Assembly: GCA_030431255.1 (NCBI GenBank)
Contig: JAUIJL010000003.1
Location: 62,001-126,000 of the forward strand
Source of the DNA: Thermoanaerobaculia bacterium
GTDB taxonomy: Bacteria; Acidobacteriota; Thermoanaerobaculia; Multivoradales; J023
Direction: 5' to 3'
DNA: 64,000 nt
Within the stretch, counting starts at the first letter, position 1, and the number at the start of each line of letters is the position of its first letter. Shown here in pieces: positions 1-10,500 of this stretch. The notes below the pieces were generated by a model. The model was not told the DNA's origin. It was given only the letters and a program-made list of their open reading frames with translations, and searched no databases. The position numbers and the translations under genes were made by a program.

Positions 1-1
1 T

Positions 2-2590
2 TGGCAGAGCAGCCAAGTGCAATACAACGACAACTACGGCGGGTCCACCGCCTCTTACATGACTTATTTCTCGCCGTTCATCTCCGCTCCCCACCAGCTC
101 TACGTTTTGGCCCGTCCGGGCACGCCGGCGGGCACCTGTCGGGTGATCGTCACCAAAGACGGCGCCGAGATCGTCAACCAAGTCGTGCCCTTCGGCGGTA
201 CCACGGTCGATGTGCCGGTTTCCTCCCAGTCAAGAACCCATCACTACTACGCGGTCTCACCGCCGGGCGGCCACGACGATCCGATCCTGCTGGGGTTGGG
301 GCAGTGGAATACCTTGATGGCGGTGGACGAGCAAACCGGTGTCGGCCAGGAGGCCGCCATTCTCGGGGTGTCCGGCATTCATCAATTGATCGTTGGCAGC
401 CTGGTGCCCGTGCAAGGCAATGGGAAAGTGCGGATTCTGGCCAACGACGTGTGGGCCGATCGAGACGGCGACAATATCGGCCCCTTGTTGGAATCGGCTT
501 TCGGCAGCTGCGACCACCATTCCGACCCGGGCTGCAACCTGGTCCACAACCTCCAAGACAGCGACCGCGACTCCATTCCCGACTACGCCGAGATCGTCGG
601 CTTGGCCTACCAACCGCCCCTTTTCTTCCCTCGCTGGGGAGCGGATCCCGCCCACAAGGATGTCTTCATCGAGGTCGACTACAAAGACCAATATCCGACC
701 CAACCGTTCACCGAAGCCCACGCTGAGGCGTTGCAAGCCATTTATGACGACGGACCTTCCGGCGATCTTTTGAATCTGGACGGCGAGCCGGGGATCCGTC
801 TGCATTTCGATGCCGGGGTGCAGCCCGTGGATCCGGCCAACGCCGCCTTGATCGGCGATTGGGGAGGGGCCAATCAAATGGCCCCCGGCTCGAGCTTCGC
901 GGCCAATATTTCCAATACCCGCGACTCACTCTTCTTCCACGGGATCATCGACAGCGGTGGCCAAAGCTTCGGTCGTACCTTCGGCGTCGGCCTGGGCGGC
1001 GGCACACCGACGGCCCAAGTCACCACGTTCGCCCACGAGCTGGGCCACAGTCTGGGGCTGTCCCACGGAGGTCACGAGAGCTGGGGATTCAACTGCTCAC
1101 CGATCTACAACTCCACCATGAATTACGCCGCAAGCGCCTTCGGCGGCGGAGTAAATTTTTCCTTGGAGAGCTTTTTCCCGGGAGTCCGGCTCAACCCAGC
1201 TTATTTGTGCGAGGCCGACGGTCTGAACGGCGTGCCGGTATCTCACCTATCGGCTTGGGGCATCCCGACCCAGGGCTCGGCGGTGGATTGGAATCGTGAC
1301 GGCATCATTCAGGATTGCTCCACGCCGGTGCGTGCCGCGATCAACTTCTGGCCACCGAGCGGCTGTGGCGCGCACGTTCGCGGCGAGGAAAAGATCGACG
1401 ACGGTTACGCTCCGTCGCTGTCGAAAATGGGCTCCTGGATGTACGCCTTCTACGTCGACAACAAGGGCGACATCACTTACCGTCGGGGATTGATGTATTC
1501 CGACGCCAGGGAGTCCGGCTGCCCCAACGGCTGGGCGGTGGAAGGTGGCGAGACCTGCACCTATTGGGAGCCGCCCGTGGTCTTGCCCATGGACGGCAAG
1601 GTGGGGGACCTCAACACCTTTTCCCTCGACGGCGAGGTCCACCTCTTCTTCCGTTTCGCGGGCGATACCGGCGTCCACACCATGACCGCGAGCTCCCAGC
1701 AAAGCACCGGCGTGCTGACCGGATGGACGTCGCCCAAGCTGCTCTCCGGAGTCAAAACCGAATCCATACCCGAGCTTTCATTGCTCTACGTGGATCCGAG
1801 CCTCTACGGCATCGATCGTCTGGTGACGGCGGTTTGGCCCACGGTCGGCTCCAACAAGCTGATGACCTCGGTCTTCGATCCGAGTCGCGGCGTGACGTTT
1901 TCGAATATCGGCCCCCTCCAAGACATCAACGGCCAAACCCTGATTTCCAACGGCGCCCGTCCGACCCTGGCCCATTGGGGGGCCGATACCGGTGTTTTCT
2001 CCGCAAAGGAAGCCACGCTTTTGGTCTTTCCGGCCGAGAGCGACTCGAAGGTCGTTATCTATGCCTACGATCCGGCCAAAGATGCCTGGCGCGACCTCAC
2101 CTCCCAGGCCTTTCCCATTCGCCCCTCGGGCCTCATCGAGCAGCCCATCGGTTTCGGCTGGCGTCCGCTGGTCGCCGCCGACGGCACCGTGCTCGATCCG
2201 CTCAAGGGAGAATTCTTCGTCACCTACGGTGCGACCAACGAAGGCGGCGTCGGCTCCACTTGGTTCTCCCAAGTGATCGATCGCTACCGTCCGCCGATCT
2301 CGAGCCTGGTCTTCAACCGAAACAACGCGGGACGCTTCGGCCATCCCTGGTACGGCGTTCAAACCCGAGGCGGCGGCATGGACTACTACACCGACCCGGA
2401 CTTTCCCTACGTCAAAGCGCTCTTCGTCAACGGCAGCCGAGAGATCACCTTCTTACCCCACCCCGACGGCATCTTCGACCGAGAATTTCGCTCGGGCTCC
2501 GATTGGCAGATCATGGAACGGGGGATGTGCCTGAAGCTACGCAACGGCGACACGGGCTGGTGCGGTGGGCCGAATATCTTCGGCTTCTGA
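2..2590 (+). CDS. Secreted metzincin-like zinc metalloprotease, 5' end outside window
   Basis: The frame is open from base 2, so the true start and any signal peptide lie upstream; 862 residues are visible. A perfect metzincin-type zinc site HELGHSLGLSH (HExxHxxGxxH) sits at 1034-1066, about visible residue 345. It is followed some 30 residues later by a plausible Met-turn, YNSTMNY. Acidic aspartate-rich stretches near residues 155-200 (DRDGDN, DSDRDSIPDY) look like calcium-binding thrombospondin type-3-like motifs. The C-terminal half has no motif I recognise and may be a beta-rich propeller or substrate-binding region. It ends with TGA at 2588-2590, just before a hairpin terminator, and is convergent with the RND operon. 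Inferred role: extracellular peptidase. The zinc motif is certain; substrate and exact family are not. Confidence 0.75.
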   Translation, partial: WQSSQVQYNDNYGGSTASYMTYFSPFISAPHQLYVLARPGTPAGTCRVIVTKDGAEIVNQVVPFGGTTVDVPVSSQSRTHHYYAVSPPGGHDDPILLGLGQWNTLMAVDEQTGVGQEAAILGVSGIHQLIVGSLVPVQGNGKVRILANDVWADRDGDNIGPLLESAFGSCDHHSDPGCNLVHNLQDSDRDSIPDYAEIVGLAYQPPLFFPRWGADPAHKDVFIEVDYKDQYPTQPFTEAHAEALQAIYDDGPSGDLLNLDGEPGIRLHFDAGVQPVDPANAALIGDWGGANQMAPGSSFAANISNTRDSLFFHGIIDSGGQSFGRTFGVGLGGGTPTAQVTTFAHELGHSLGLSHGGHESWGFNCSPIYNSTMNYAASAFGGGVNFSLESFFPGVRLNPAYLCEADGLNGVPVSHLSAWGIPTQGSAVDWNRDGIIQDCSTPVRAAINFWPPSGCGAHVRGEEKIDDGYAPSLSKMGSWMYAFYVDNKGDITYRRGLMYSDARESGCPNGWAVEGGETCTYWEPPVVLPMDGKVGDLNTFSLDGEVHLFFRFAGDTGVHTMTASSQQSTGVLTGWTSPKLLSGVKTESIPELSLLYVDPSLYGIDRLVTAVWPTVGSNKLMTSVFDPSRGVTFSNIGPLQDINGQTLISNGARPTLAHWGADTGVFSAKEATLLVFPAESDSKVVIYAYDPAKDAWRDLTSQAFPIRPSGLIEQPIGFGWRPLVAADGTVLDPLKGEFFVTYGATNEGGVGSTWFSQVIDRYRPPISSLVFNRNNAGRFGHPWYGVQTRGGGMDYYTDPDFPYVKALFVNGSREITFLPHPDGIFDREFRSGSDWQIMERGMCLKLRNGDTGWCGGPNIFGF

Positions 2591-2613
2591 TCTTGCCACT
2601 CAGAGTTGCCGGA

Positions 2614-2653
2614 GAAAGGCCCGTTCCGTGGGGAACGGGCCCTTGCTTTCTTT
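2614..2653. terminator. Shared bidirectional hairpin terminator
   Basis: A GC-rich stem with left arm GGCCCGTTCC (2618-2627) and right arm GGAACGGGCC (2632-2641) is followed on the plus strand by a pyrimidine/T-rich run (2643-2656). It lies between the convergent protease gene and the RND pump gene and probably ends transcription from the protease side, perhaps from both. Confidence 0.7.
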
Positions 2654-2681
2654 CTTCGGCCTTTCTTGCTCTCCCGACGCC

Positions 2682-5600
2682 TCAAGCTGCCGCGGCCGAT
2701 TCGTCGGGGGTCGCGGGCTGTTCCGGAGAGGTATCGGTCGGGTCTTCGGCGCGGGCCGGGTGTAGGCGTCCCACCACGGAGGCGTAGACAGCGGGAATCA
2801 GGACCAGGGTGACCAAGGTGCTGGCCAGCAGCCCGCCGACCACCACCCGGGCGAGGGAGGCTTGAATCTCTCCGCCCACGCCGAGCCCCAAAGCTAGGGG
2901 GGCGAGGCCCAGGACGGTGGTGGTGGTGGTCATGAGGATAGGGCGCAGGCGCAGGCGACCGGCTTCCACCACCGCGGGTAGCACGTCCATGCCGCGGTCT
3001 CGGCGCAGCAGATTGATGGTGTCCACCAAAACGATGGCGTTGTTGACCACGATGCCTACGAGCATCACCAAACCCATGACGCTTTGCAGGTTGAGGGTGG
3101 TGCCCGTAAGCAGCAACGCCGGCACCACGCCGATCAAGGCCATAGGTACGGCGACCATGACGATCAGGGGATCGAGGAAGCGCTCGAATTGGCCGGCCAT
3201 GAGCATGTAGACCAAGGCCAGCGCCATGAGAATGGCCACGGAGAAATCCCGGCGGGCCAGCTCTTGCTCGCGGTATTCGCCGCCGTAGTAGAGGCTGAAA
3301 CCCGCCGGCAGACGGAAGCCAGCCAGCTCCGCGCGCAGGAGCTCCACGGTATCTCCCAGGGCGACGCCGCTTTCCAAACCGGCTGAGATGTAGGTGACCC
3401 GGGTGCCGTCGACCCGTCGAATCTCCGTCGGGCCTCGTCCCCGTCGGCGCTCCACCAACATGGAGACGGGCACCATGGCGCCCGACGGGGTGCGCACGGT
3501 CACTTTGTCCAGGTCGCCGGAGGTCAGGCGGTCCTCGGGACGCAGGCGCACGACGATCGGGAATTCATCGCCACCTTCCCGCAGACGGCCGGATTCCAAA
3601 CCGGCGACGTTGACCTGCACCACCCGCGCCACGTCGCGCACGGAGAGGCCGAGCTCGGCGATGCGCTCCCGGTTGAAGATCAAACGCTCCTCGGGACGAC
3701 CCTCCCGACGTCGGGACCGGGCGTCGGTGATTCCGGGGATCCGCTCCATGCGCTTCACGAGCTCGGCGGCGAGGGTATCGGCGACTTCCAGATCCCAACC
3801 CCGCAGCTCCAGCTCCAGGGCGTCTTCGCCGCTACCGGAGCTGAAGATCCGCCGGAGGATCCACAGCCCGGGTTGGGCGTCGACACTAATTTCCGCTCCG
3901 GGGATTTGGCCGTTGACGTGACGGCGCAAGGCATCTGCCAAGCCTTCGGCGGAGCCCTGTCGACGATGCTGCGGCGCCAGCTTGATTTCTACCTCGGCGT
4001 CGTCCCCGCGCACCTCCGTGGACACCAGATCCACGTCCTCCGCGGGTAGGATCTCCAAGACCTTCTTTTCCAGCTCGTCCACGTAGGAGCGGATGACCGC
4101 GATATTGGTGCCGCGGGCCATCTCGATCTCGACATCGATCTCGTTGGCGTCGGTCGGGGGTGCCAGCTCCACCGGGATCAACGGCCAGAGGGCGACGGCA
4201 CCGGCGAGCAGCAGGGTGGTGATGCCGAAGACCCAGGGACGACGTCCAAGAGCGGCCCGTAGGCGGCCGATGTACCAGGCCTCAAAGCGGGAGAAAGTCT
4301 TAGAGCCCCGCATTCCCGAGCGGACGGTCAGGAAACGGGACGACAGCATGGGCACCACGGTCAGGGCCACCAGCAGGGAGCAGACCAGGGCGAAGACCAC
4401 CACCAGGGCCAAGGATTGGAAGAGGGCGCCGCTGGTGGTTCGAGCGAAGACCACCGGCAAGAAAATCACACAGGTGGTGAGGGTGGAGGCGACGATGGCG
4501 CCGGCCACCTCGTCGGCGCCGGCGCGGGCGGCCGACACAGTGTCCGTGCCTTCTTCCTCCCGTTTTCGCACAATGCTTTCCAACACCACGATGGCATTAT
4601 CGACAATCAGCCCAACCCCCAGCGCCAGGCCGCCGAAGGTCATTTGGTTGAGGGTGAGCCCACCGAGATAGAGCAGACCGAAGGTGGAGATGACGGAGAT
4701 CGGAATGGAAAGGGCGATGATGCCCGTGGACGAGTAGTTACGCAGAAAGAGGTAGAGGACCAAAATCGCCAGCAGCGAGCCCCAAATCGCGGCGTTCCGG
4801 ACCCCGGCAATGGACTGGCTAATGAACTCGCTTTGATCCGAGAAGATGGTCAGCTCGAGGTCCTCGCGCTCGGCGTTGATGCGTTCGACCTCGCGCCGCA
4901 CCTCGGCGGCCACGGCGACGGTATTGGCGCCGCTTTGCTTCTGGATGCCCATGCTCACCGACGGCACGCCGTTGGCTTCCGCCAGGTAGCGCACGTCCTC
5001 GTAAGCATCCTTCACCAGGGCCACGTCGCGCACCCGCACGGGAAGGGTTCGACCATCGACCTCCACGCCGCCGATCACCGTGCGCTCGATGTCGTCGACG
5101 GAGGCGAATTCGCCGAAGGAGCGCACATAGAGATCCGCGGTGCCCAGCTTGACGTTGCCGCCGGGCAGGGTCACATTCTCCTGCGCCAGGGCATCGCGCA
5201 CGTCGAGGGCGGTCAAACCCGCGGCCCGCAGACGGTCGCGCATGAGGTCGACGCGGATCTCCCGGTAGATACCTCCCCGCAGATTGATGGCGCCGACTCC
5301 GGGGATCTGCTCGAAGCGTCGGGCGATGTCCCGCTCCAGAATGAGGGTGAGGTCGTCGAGCTCTCGGGTGGTGGTGGCCACCAGGCTCACCACCTCGATT
5401 TGATCCAAATCCAACTTGCGGATCTCCGGCGCCTCCGCCTCCACCGGCAGCTCGTCCCGTAGCCGATCGAGGGCGGCCCGTAGGTCGTTGGCCGCTTCGT
5501 CGACCGGGGTGCCGCGGGCGAATTCCAAGCGCACCCGGGCCGAGCCTTCCTCGGAGCGGGACGTCACGCGTTCGAGGTTGGGCAGGCCGGAGACCGCGTT

Positions 5601-5804
5601 TTCGATCGGATCGGTGATGATCTGCTCAATTTCCTCGGGGCCGACATTGGGATACGACACCCGCACGGTCAGCTGGGTGAATTCCACCGCCGGCAGCAGG
5701 TCCACGGGCAGGCTACGAAATCCCGCGATTCCTAGGACCACGAGGATCAAGAAGACCATGGAGGTGGCCACGGGGCGTCCGATGGATAGGCGGCTCAGGG
5801 ACAT
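2682..5804 (-). CDS. RND efflux pump inner-membrane transporter (HAE1/AcrB-type)
   Basis: Proton-driven efflux permease of the resistance-nodulation-division superfamily, 1040 aa, a normal length for HAE1 proteins. The N terminus (LSRLSIGRPVATSMVFLIL) is the usual first membrane helix. Two periplasmic porter/docking halves follow, with helix clusters around residues 330-530 and 860-1020. The TM4 proton-relay segment reads GLIVDNAIVVLE, with a single Asp where AcrB has two. I chose the ATG at 5804 over an upstream GTG (5819) because GGTGGAG lies 9 nt before it and because it starts one base after the adaptor gene's stop. The adaptor is immediately upstream; no TolC-like outer-membrane gene is in the window. 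The substrate cannot be told from sequence. Confidence 0.93.
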   Translation of the reverse strand: MSLSRLSIGRPVATSMVFLILVVLGIAGFRSLPVDLLPAVEFTQLTVRVSYPNVGPEEIEQIITDPIENAVSGLPNLERVTSRSEEGSARVRLEFARGTPVDEAANDLRAALDRLRDELPVEAEAPEIRKLDLDQIEVVSLVATTTRELDDLTLILERDIARRFEQIPGVGAINLRGGIYREIRVDLMRDRLRAAGLTALDVRDALAQENVTLPGGNVKLGTADLYVRSFGEFASVDDIERTVIGGVEVDGRTLPVRVRDVALVKDAYEDVRYLAEANGVPSVSMGIQKQSGANTVAVAAEVRREVERINAEREDLELTIFSDQSEFISQSIAGVRNAAIWGSLLAILVLYLFLRNYSSTGIIALSIPISVISTFGLLYLGGLTLNQMTFGGLALGVGLIVDNAIVVLESIVRKREEEGTDTVSAARAGADEVAGAIVASTLTTCVIFLPVVFARTTSGALFQSLALVVVFALVCSLLVALTVVPMLSSRFLTVRSGMRGSKTFSRFEAWYIGRLRAALGRRPWVFGITTLLLAGAVALWPLIPVELAPPTDANEIDVEIEMARGTNIAVIRSYVDELEKKVLEILPAEDVDLVSTEVRGDDAEVEIKLAPQHRRQGSAEGLADALRRHVNGQIPGAEISVDAQPGLWILRRIFSSGSGEDALELELRGWDLEVADTLAAELVKRMERIPGITDARSRRREGRPEERLIFNRERIAELGLSVRDVARVVQVNVAGLESGRLREGGDEFPIVVRLRPEDRLTSGDLDKVTVRTPSGAMVPVSMLVERRRGRGPTEIRRVDGTRVTYISAGLESGVALGDTVELLRAELAGFRLPAGFSLYYGGEYREQELARRDFSVAILMALALVYMLMAGQFERFLDPLIVMVAVPMALIGVVPALLLTGTTLNLQSVMGLVMLVGIVVNNAIVLVDTINLLRRDRGMDVLPAVVEAGRLRLRPILMTTTTTVLGLAPLALGLGVGGEIQASLARVVVGGLLASTLVTLVLIPAVYASVVGRLHPARAEDPTDTSPEQPATPDESAAAA

Positions 5805-5805
5805 A

Positions 5806-7215
5806 TCAACCGGCTCCACCCCGGCGCTCGGCGGGCGCCGCGTCGGTCATCTCGCCGATGGCCGGTAGATCGGCTCCCAATTGCTCGGCCAGTCGACGTT
5901 GTTTGTCCAAGAAGCCGTTCAGCAAATCTTCCCGTTGCAGGGCTTGGAGCCGCTCGATGCGCTCCCAGCTGCCGGCACGAGCCCGTGCCGTGCCCCGATC
6001 GTCCGCCGCCAGCAAGTTTTGGCCCACGGTGACCACCCACTCGCCCTCCTCGATTCCGGTGACACCGATCGTCGACCGACCTTCCGCCAAGACTCGGACC
6101 TGCCGAAGCTCGACACCGAAGGTGCGCTCACCCAGCTCGGCTGCGGGCTCTCCATCGGTGGTGTCGAGCACGAAGATGCCGAGGGTCCCCGTTTGCGGGT
6201 CGTCCCAGAGAGCGCTGCCGGGCACGAGGGTCGCCTGCTCGGTTTCGCCGTAGAGCACGTCGACGGTGACGAACATGCCGGGGTGGAAGCGTCCGTCGGT
6301 GTTTTCGACATCGATCTCGCCGACGGTGCTGAAGCTCTCACCTTCGAGGAAGGGGGAGATGCGGGTCAAGGTGGCGCGCACGGGATCTTTGGAATCGTCG
6401 GGCGACAGCAGAGCGGTTTGACCGGGGCGCAGATCGTCCAACATGCTCTCGGTCAGCGGGATCTCGACGATCACGCGATCTAGGCTACCGACTTGGAAGA
6501 GCAAGGTGCCGGGGCTCACCAACAACCCGACCTCGACCCGGCTGCGGCCGATCCGCCCGGCCACCGGTGAGCGCACCTCGGTCTTCGACGCCTGCTCGCG
6601 GATCTCCGCCACGGTGGCGGCGGTTTCGTCCACCCGCGCGTCGGCCACCTCCACGGCGGCTTCGGCGGCCGAAAACTGAGCCTCCAGGGTTTCCAAGTCC
6701 AAACGGCTGACGAGATTTTGCTCCGCCAGAGCGCGGGTGCGGGTGAGCCGGGCATTGAGCTCCGCCACCCGAGCCTGCTCTTCTTTGAGCCCGGCCTGAG
6801 CCAGCTTGAGCCCAGCCTCGGCCTTGCGCACCTGCTGGTTGAGGGCGGCGGCGTCCAACCGCACCAAGACTTGCCCTTGGTCGACCGCCTGGCCCGACCG
6901 CACCAAGACCTCGGTGACCGTGGCGGTGATCTGGGGCCGGACCTCCACTTGATTGTGGGCCCGAACCAGACCGCTCAGGCGTTCTTCCAGGGGCAGAGCC
7001 CCCGTGCGCGAAACCACCGCTTCCACCGGCGGGGCCGGATCCTCTTCGCGGGGGGACGAATCTCCGGAGCCGCAACCGACGAGCATGGTGAGGCATAGGA
7101 AGAGGAGAAGAAGTAGAAGGGGGAGAAGTAGAAGGGGAGGAAAGAAGGTGCGGAAGTCGACCCGGCCCTGTGGTGGGACGGGCAGGCTCTTTCGGTCGTT
7201 CGAGATTTCGGGCAT
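5806..7215 (-). CDS. RND efflux periplasmic adaptor (membrane fusion) lipoprotein
   Basis: HlyD/AcrA-family adaptor, 469 aa, linking an RND pump to an outer-membrane channel. A poly-leucine signal segment (residues 28-45) ends in a lipobox LVGC with Cys48, so it is probably a lipoprotein. The half-lipoyl (biotinyl-lipoyl-like) region (VEVRPQITATVTEVLVRSGQ) is followed by an alpha-helical hairpin (about residues 120-210), the second half-lipoyl segment (VRSPVAGRIGRSRVEVGLLV), a beta-barrel, and a membrane-proximal domain. A Shine-Dalgarno AAAGGAG lies about 12 nt before the ATG. It is the first gene of the operon with the pump, separated by one base. The start has 20 or more polar residues before the hydrophobic core, so a later start is possible but no better RBS is visible. 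Confidence 0.92.
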   Translation of the reverse strand: MPEISNDRKSLPVPPQGRVDFRTFFPPLLLLPLLLLLLFLCLTMLVGCGSGDSSPREEDPAPPVEAVVSRTGALPLEERLSGLVRAHNQVEVRPQITATVTEVLVRSGQAVDQGQVLVRLDAAALNQQVRKAEAGLKLAQAGLKEEQARVAELNARLTRTRALAEQNLVSRLDLETLEAQFSAAEAAVEVADARVDETAATVAEIREQASKTEVRSPVAGRIGRSRVEVGLLVSPGTLLFQVGSLDRVIVEIPLTESMLDDLRPGQTALLSPDDSKDPVRATLTRISPFLEGESFSTVGEIDVENTDGRFHPGMFVTVDVLYGETEQATLVPGSALWDDPQTGTLGIFVLDTTDGEPAAELGERTFGVELRQVRVLAEGRSTIGVTGIEEGEWVVTVGQNLLAADDRGTARARAGSWERIERLQALQREDLLNGFLDKQRRLAEQLGADLPAIGEMTDAAPAERRGGAG

Positions 7216-7561
7216 CTTGCGGTTGAGCTCCTTTCAACCATAAGTGTCGACACCGAAGCGGTTTCGGATGCAGACCTTTGGCAGATCATAACCTTTCCCC
7301 GATGCTCGGCGAGGTGGATCGACACCTTTTAACCCATGCTTCAAACCCTCCCGTGATCGATACCGCGTGGCTTTTTGAGTTGCGAGTGGAAATCGCACTC
7401 CATTCTTAGGCGCATCCGACGACCAATCCGAGGAACAAGAGGTGCATGAGGAGCAGGGGAGCGGATCCGATTTGTTTGGATCGGGGCAGGAAATCCCGTT
7501 GTGGATGGTTCGGGAGCGTTGCGAATAGACTGAGCCTACGAACCGACCCCTTGGAGCCGTG
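7216..7561. promoter_or_regulatory. Divergent intergenic region with a palindrome, candidate operator
   Basis: These 346 bases separate the RND operon (minus) from the yeh-type operon (plus) and should hold both promoters. A perfect 10-bp palindrome GTGTCGACAC is at 7244-7253, about 30 bp upstream of the adaptor start. A second, partial copy (GTGGATCGACACC, complement GGTGTCGA) is near 7313-7325. Closely placed copies upstream of a pump operon suggest a regulator site, but no regulator gene is adjacent. I see no convincing sigma-70 boxes and no open reading frame of interest. Confidence 0.3.
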
Positions 7562-10500
7562 ATGCGACGATTCGAGTACTGGGACACCAAGTCGAGCAAG
7601 TTTTGGCAAGTCGAGGTGGATGGGTTCGGCCTGACAGTCCGATTCGGCCGAATCGGAACGGAGGGCCAAACCAAGAGCAAGGCCTTCGACCATGCTGAAA
7701 AGGCTGCGACCGAGGCGGAAAAGCTGATTCGCCAAAAAATCCGAAAGGGTTACGTGGAAGTGGCTGCCGATGGTCCCGTGGCTGAAAGATTGCCCGAAAC
7801 TGAGGCTCAGGCCCAGCTAGCCGCTGAAAGAACTTCCACGAGCACGGAAGGAAAGGCTACGTCGACAGGTCCCGTATCGCCGTCTCCTGCTTCGCGAGCG
7901 ACAGGGTTGTCCGCGGCGGCGAATGAAGCAGAGGCCGAGGTCTTTGAATGGACCGATCGACTGTCAAAGCTCGCCTTTGCACGTACCGGTCAAACAGCGG
8001 GGTTCCGCCGTCCGAAATCGAAGAATAAATTGTGGCAGGGGATTCGCGCCTTCATGAGAATCCGGGCCGATGGGTTGAAGGAGACCCGAGCCCTTGAGGG
8101 CTCGGATCTTCAAGCTCTGGTAGACACCGCCCTTGAACGGTCACAACTCCTTGAGCCGCCGAAGAGCCCGGCGCCGGTGGAGGTTGAAGGGGCGATGATG
8201 GCGGTCGCTGCCCTGCGCTTCGACCACGAAGACACATGGAATCCGCTGCTGGACTTTTGGGTCACGGCCTTCGGGTTGGAAACGGCGCTCAGGGCGTTGG
8301 TCGCGAGCGCCCAGATGAAGCTGACGTTCAACCAGTCGGACCAAGAGCGCTTGCTGACGTGGGGTGGTCAAAACACGCTTGCCAAAGGGTTCGTCGACCC
8401 GTGGGCGCGGCTGCGGGAGCACTTGGCCCGAGCCGACACAGAAAATCAGCTTACGTTGCAGGAAGTCGCCGATGAGCTCCGGCGACACGATGATCAGGAA
8501 ACTCGGGTAGGTATCGCCTTTCTATTTCCCGACCGGCCGGACTGGGCGGAGCAAGAGTGGGTCGATGGGGCTGCCGGCGATTCCGTCTACGCTGCGCTTT
8601 TGGCGTGTTCGATGAATAATGCTGGGCTGGTTTGCGCCAGCGAAGAATTCCTGACCCAAGCACCGCTCGTCGGTGCGCGACTGGACGATCCACGGACCGT
8701 GGCAGTTTCGATCCTACAATCCAACGGACCCGACGTGGTCTCGAAGCTGGTTTCGGAGCTGCGAGCCTTCAAATATGGCGACACCCGGGCGGGTTTGGCG
8801 GAATGTCTTGCCTGCGTTCGTCGGCCCGAATCGATCGAGGCGCTGATCGAATATGTGGAGGAGCCAAAAGTCGCCTCCTTTCTTCAGCGTGTTTCGAGGT
8901 GGCATCCTACCGTTTCACTCGGGCCTCTGGCAGCGGCTACGGCGGCCGGTGGAAGACGATCTGAAGTTGCTGGTCGACTGCTCGCTGGGCTGCTTAGGCG
9001 GGAAGGCGATCGGCTCGCTCCACAGATCGAAGCCTTGTCGGATACCGAGCAAAAGGCGGTCAGAGAGTTGCTCGGGTCCATGGAGACCAGCGGAGAGGCT
9101 CCACTGGAGAGCTTGCCCGAGATCTTGACCCGTCCGCCTTGGGCCGAAAAGCGAAAGAAAGCCGAGTTTCCGACCCTGAAAGAGCTCCCGTTTCCGAAAT
9201 TCGAAGAGTTGGTGGATTGGCGTCCAGGGGAACGGGCGCAATGGCTCGCCGGAATGAGCCCTGAGCGCCCGAAGGCTCATCCTAGGCCCGCGGAATACTT
9301 CGACAACTATTTGCGCAGCAACTTCCTATTCCCCATGGGCATCGACGAGCTCACGGAGCTCGCCCGTGACCAGCCCGACGAGGCTCGTGAGGTGATCCGC
9401 CGGGCCGCGAGCAAAAAGATGAAGTCGCAGAAGGGGAGGAGCGATCAGCAATGGGGCGTGCCCCTGGAATACGTGCTCACCTTTCCGCCGACGGTCGCCA
9501 CGATGGTGTTGCAGGCATACCCGGTCGGCGTTTTTCGGGAGTCGACGTCTCTCGTTTACCAGAAGCTCGCCGCCGAGCACGGCTTCGACGCCCTGGACCA
9601 TTTGGTCGACGCGGCGGCACGCCATCCGCTCGAAGCCCTGCCGGCCTTGGCTCCCTTCCACAGTCTACGACCGGCCACGGCCGTGGTGGCGGCCCTGGGC
9701 AAGAGAAAGGGGCGGGCCGAGGCCCTGGCTTGGATCGAGCGCCGGCCCTTGGCGGCGGCGCTCGGCCTGCTGCACGTGGGCGTCGTCAACAACCGCAAGA
9801 CCCGCGACCTCGCCGTGGAAGGCCTACATGTTGCCCTGCGAAGGGCCGACCGCGAGGCCGTGGCGGCGGTGATCGACGGTGCCGACGAGCAATGGGGGGA
9901 TTCGGCTCGTAGCCTGTTGGCTTTCGATCCACGGGAGCTTTATCCCAGCAGGTTGCCTGCCAAACCCCCGTTTTGGCGGCCGGAGACTTTCTCCCGGCCC
10001 AGGCTCTCTCAATCCACGGTGGCCGGCGGCTCCGGCGTTCTGCCCGCCGAGGCGGTGGAGCACTTGGGCACCATGCTGAGCTTCACGCCGACCGATGTGG
10101 TCTACGCGGGAATTTTGGACGTGCTCGAAGCCTGTGATCGAGACTCCCTAGCGGCCTTTGCCTGGGACCTCTTCGAGGCTTGGAGAGAGGCCGGCATGCC
10201 GCCCAAGGAGGGGTGGGCCTTCACGGCTCTCGGCATTCTCGGCAACGACGACACCGCTCGCAAGCTCGCTCCGCTGCTTCGGGTTTGGCCCGGAGAGGGG
10301 GGCCACCAGCGGGCTGTGACCGGACTCGAGGTGCTGGCCCGCATCGGAACCGACCTGGCGCTGATGCATCTAAATGGGATCGCCCAGAAGCTCAAATTCA
10401 AGGGCCTCAAGGCGAAAGCCCGCGAGAAAATCACCGAAATTGCCGAGCGTCGAGGTCTGACCCGTGAGCAGCTGTCCGATCGCCTGGTGCCGACCTTGGG

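Noticed and set aside
1315-2787. Plus-strand frame of 490 codons overlapping the zinc protease gene
   Set aside because: Arg/Leu/Pro-rich out-of-frame translation of the same DNA, running through the terminator; no domain.
5805-5819. GTG start at 5819 for the RND pump
   Set aside because: It would overlap the adaptor gene and lacks an RBS; the ATG at 5804 has GGTGGAG 9 nt upstream and the usual MSLSRLSI start.
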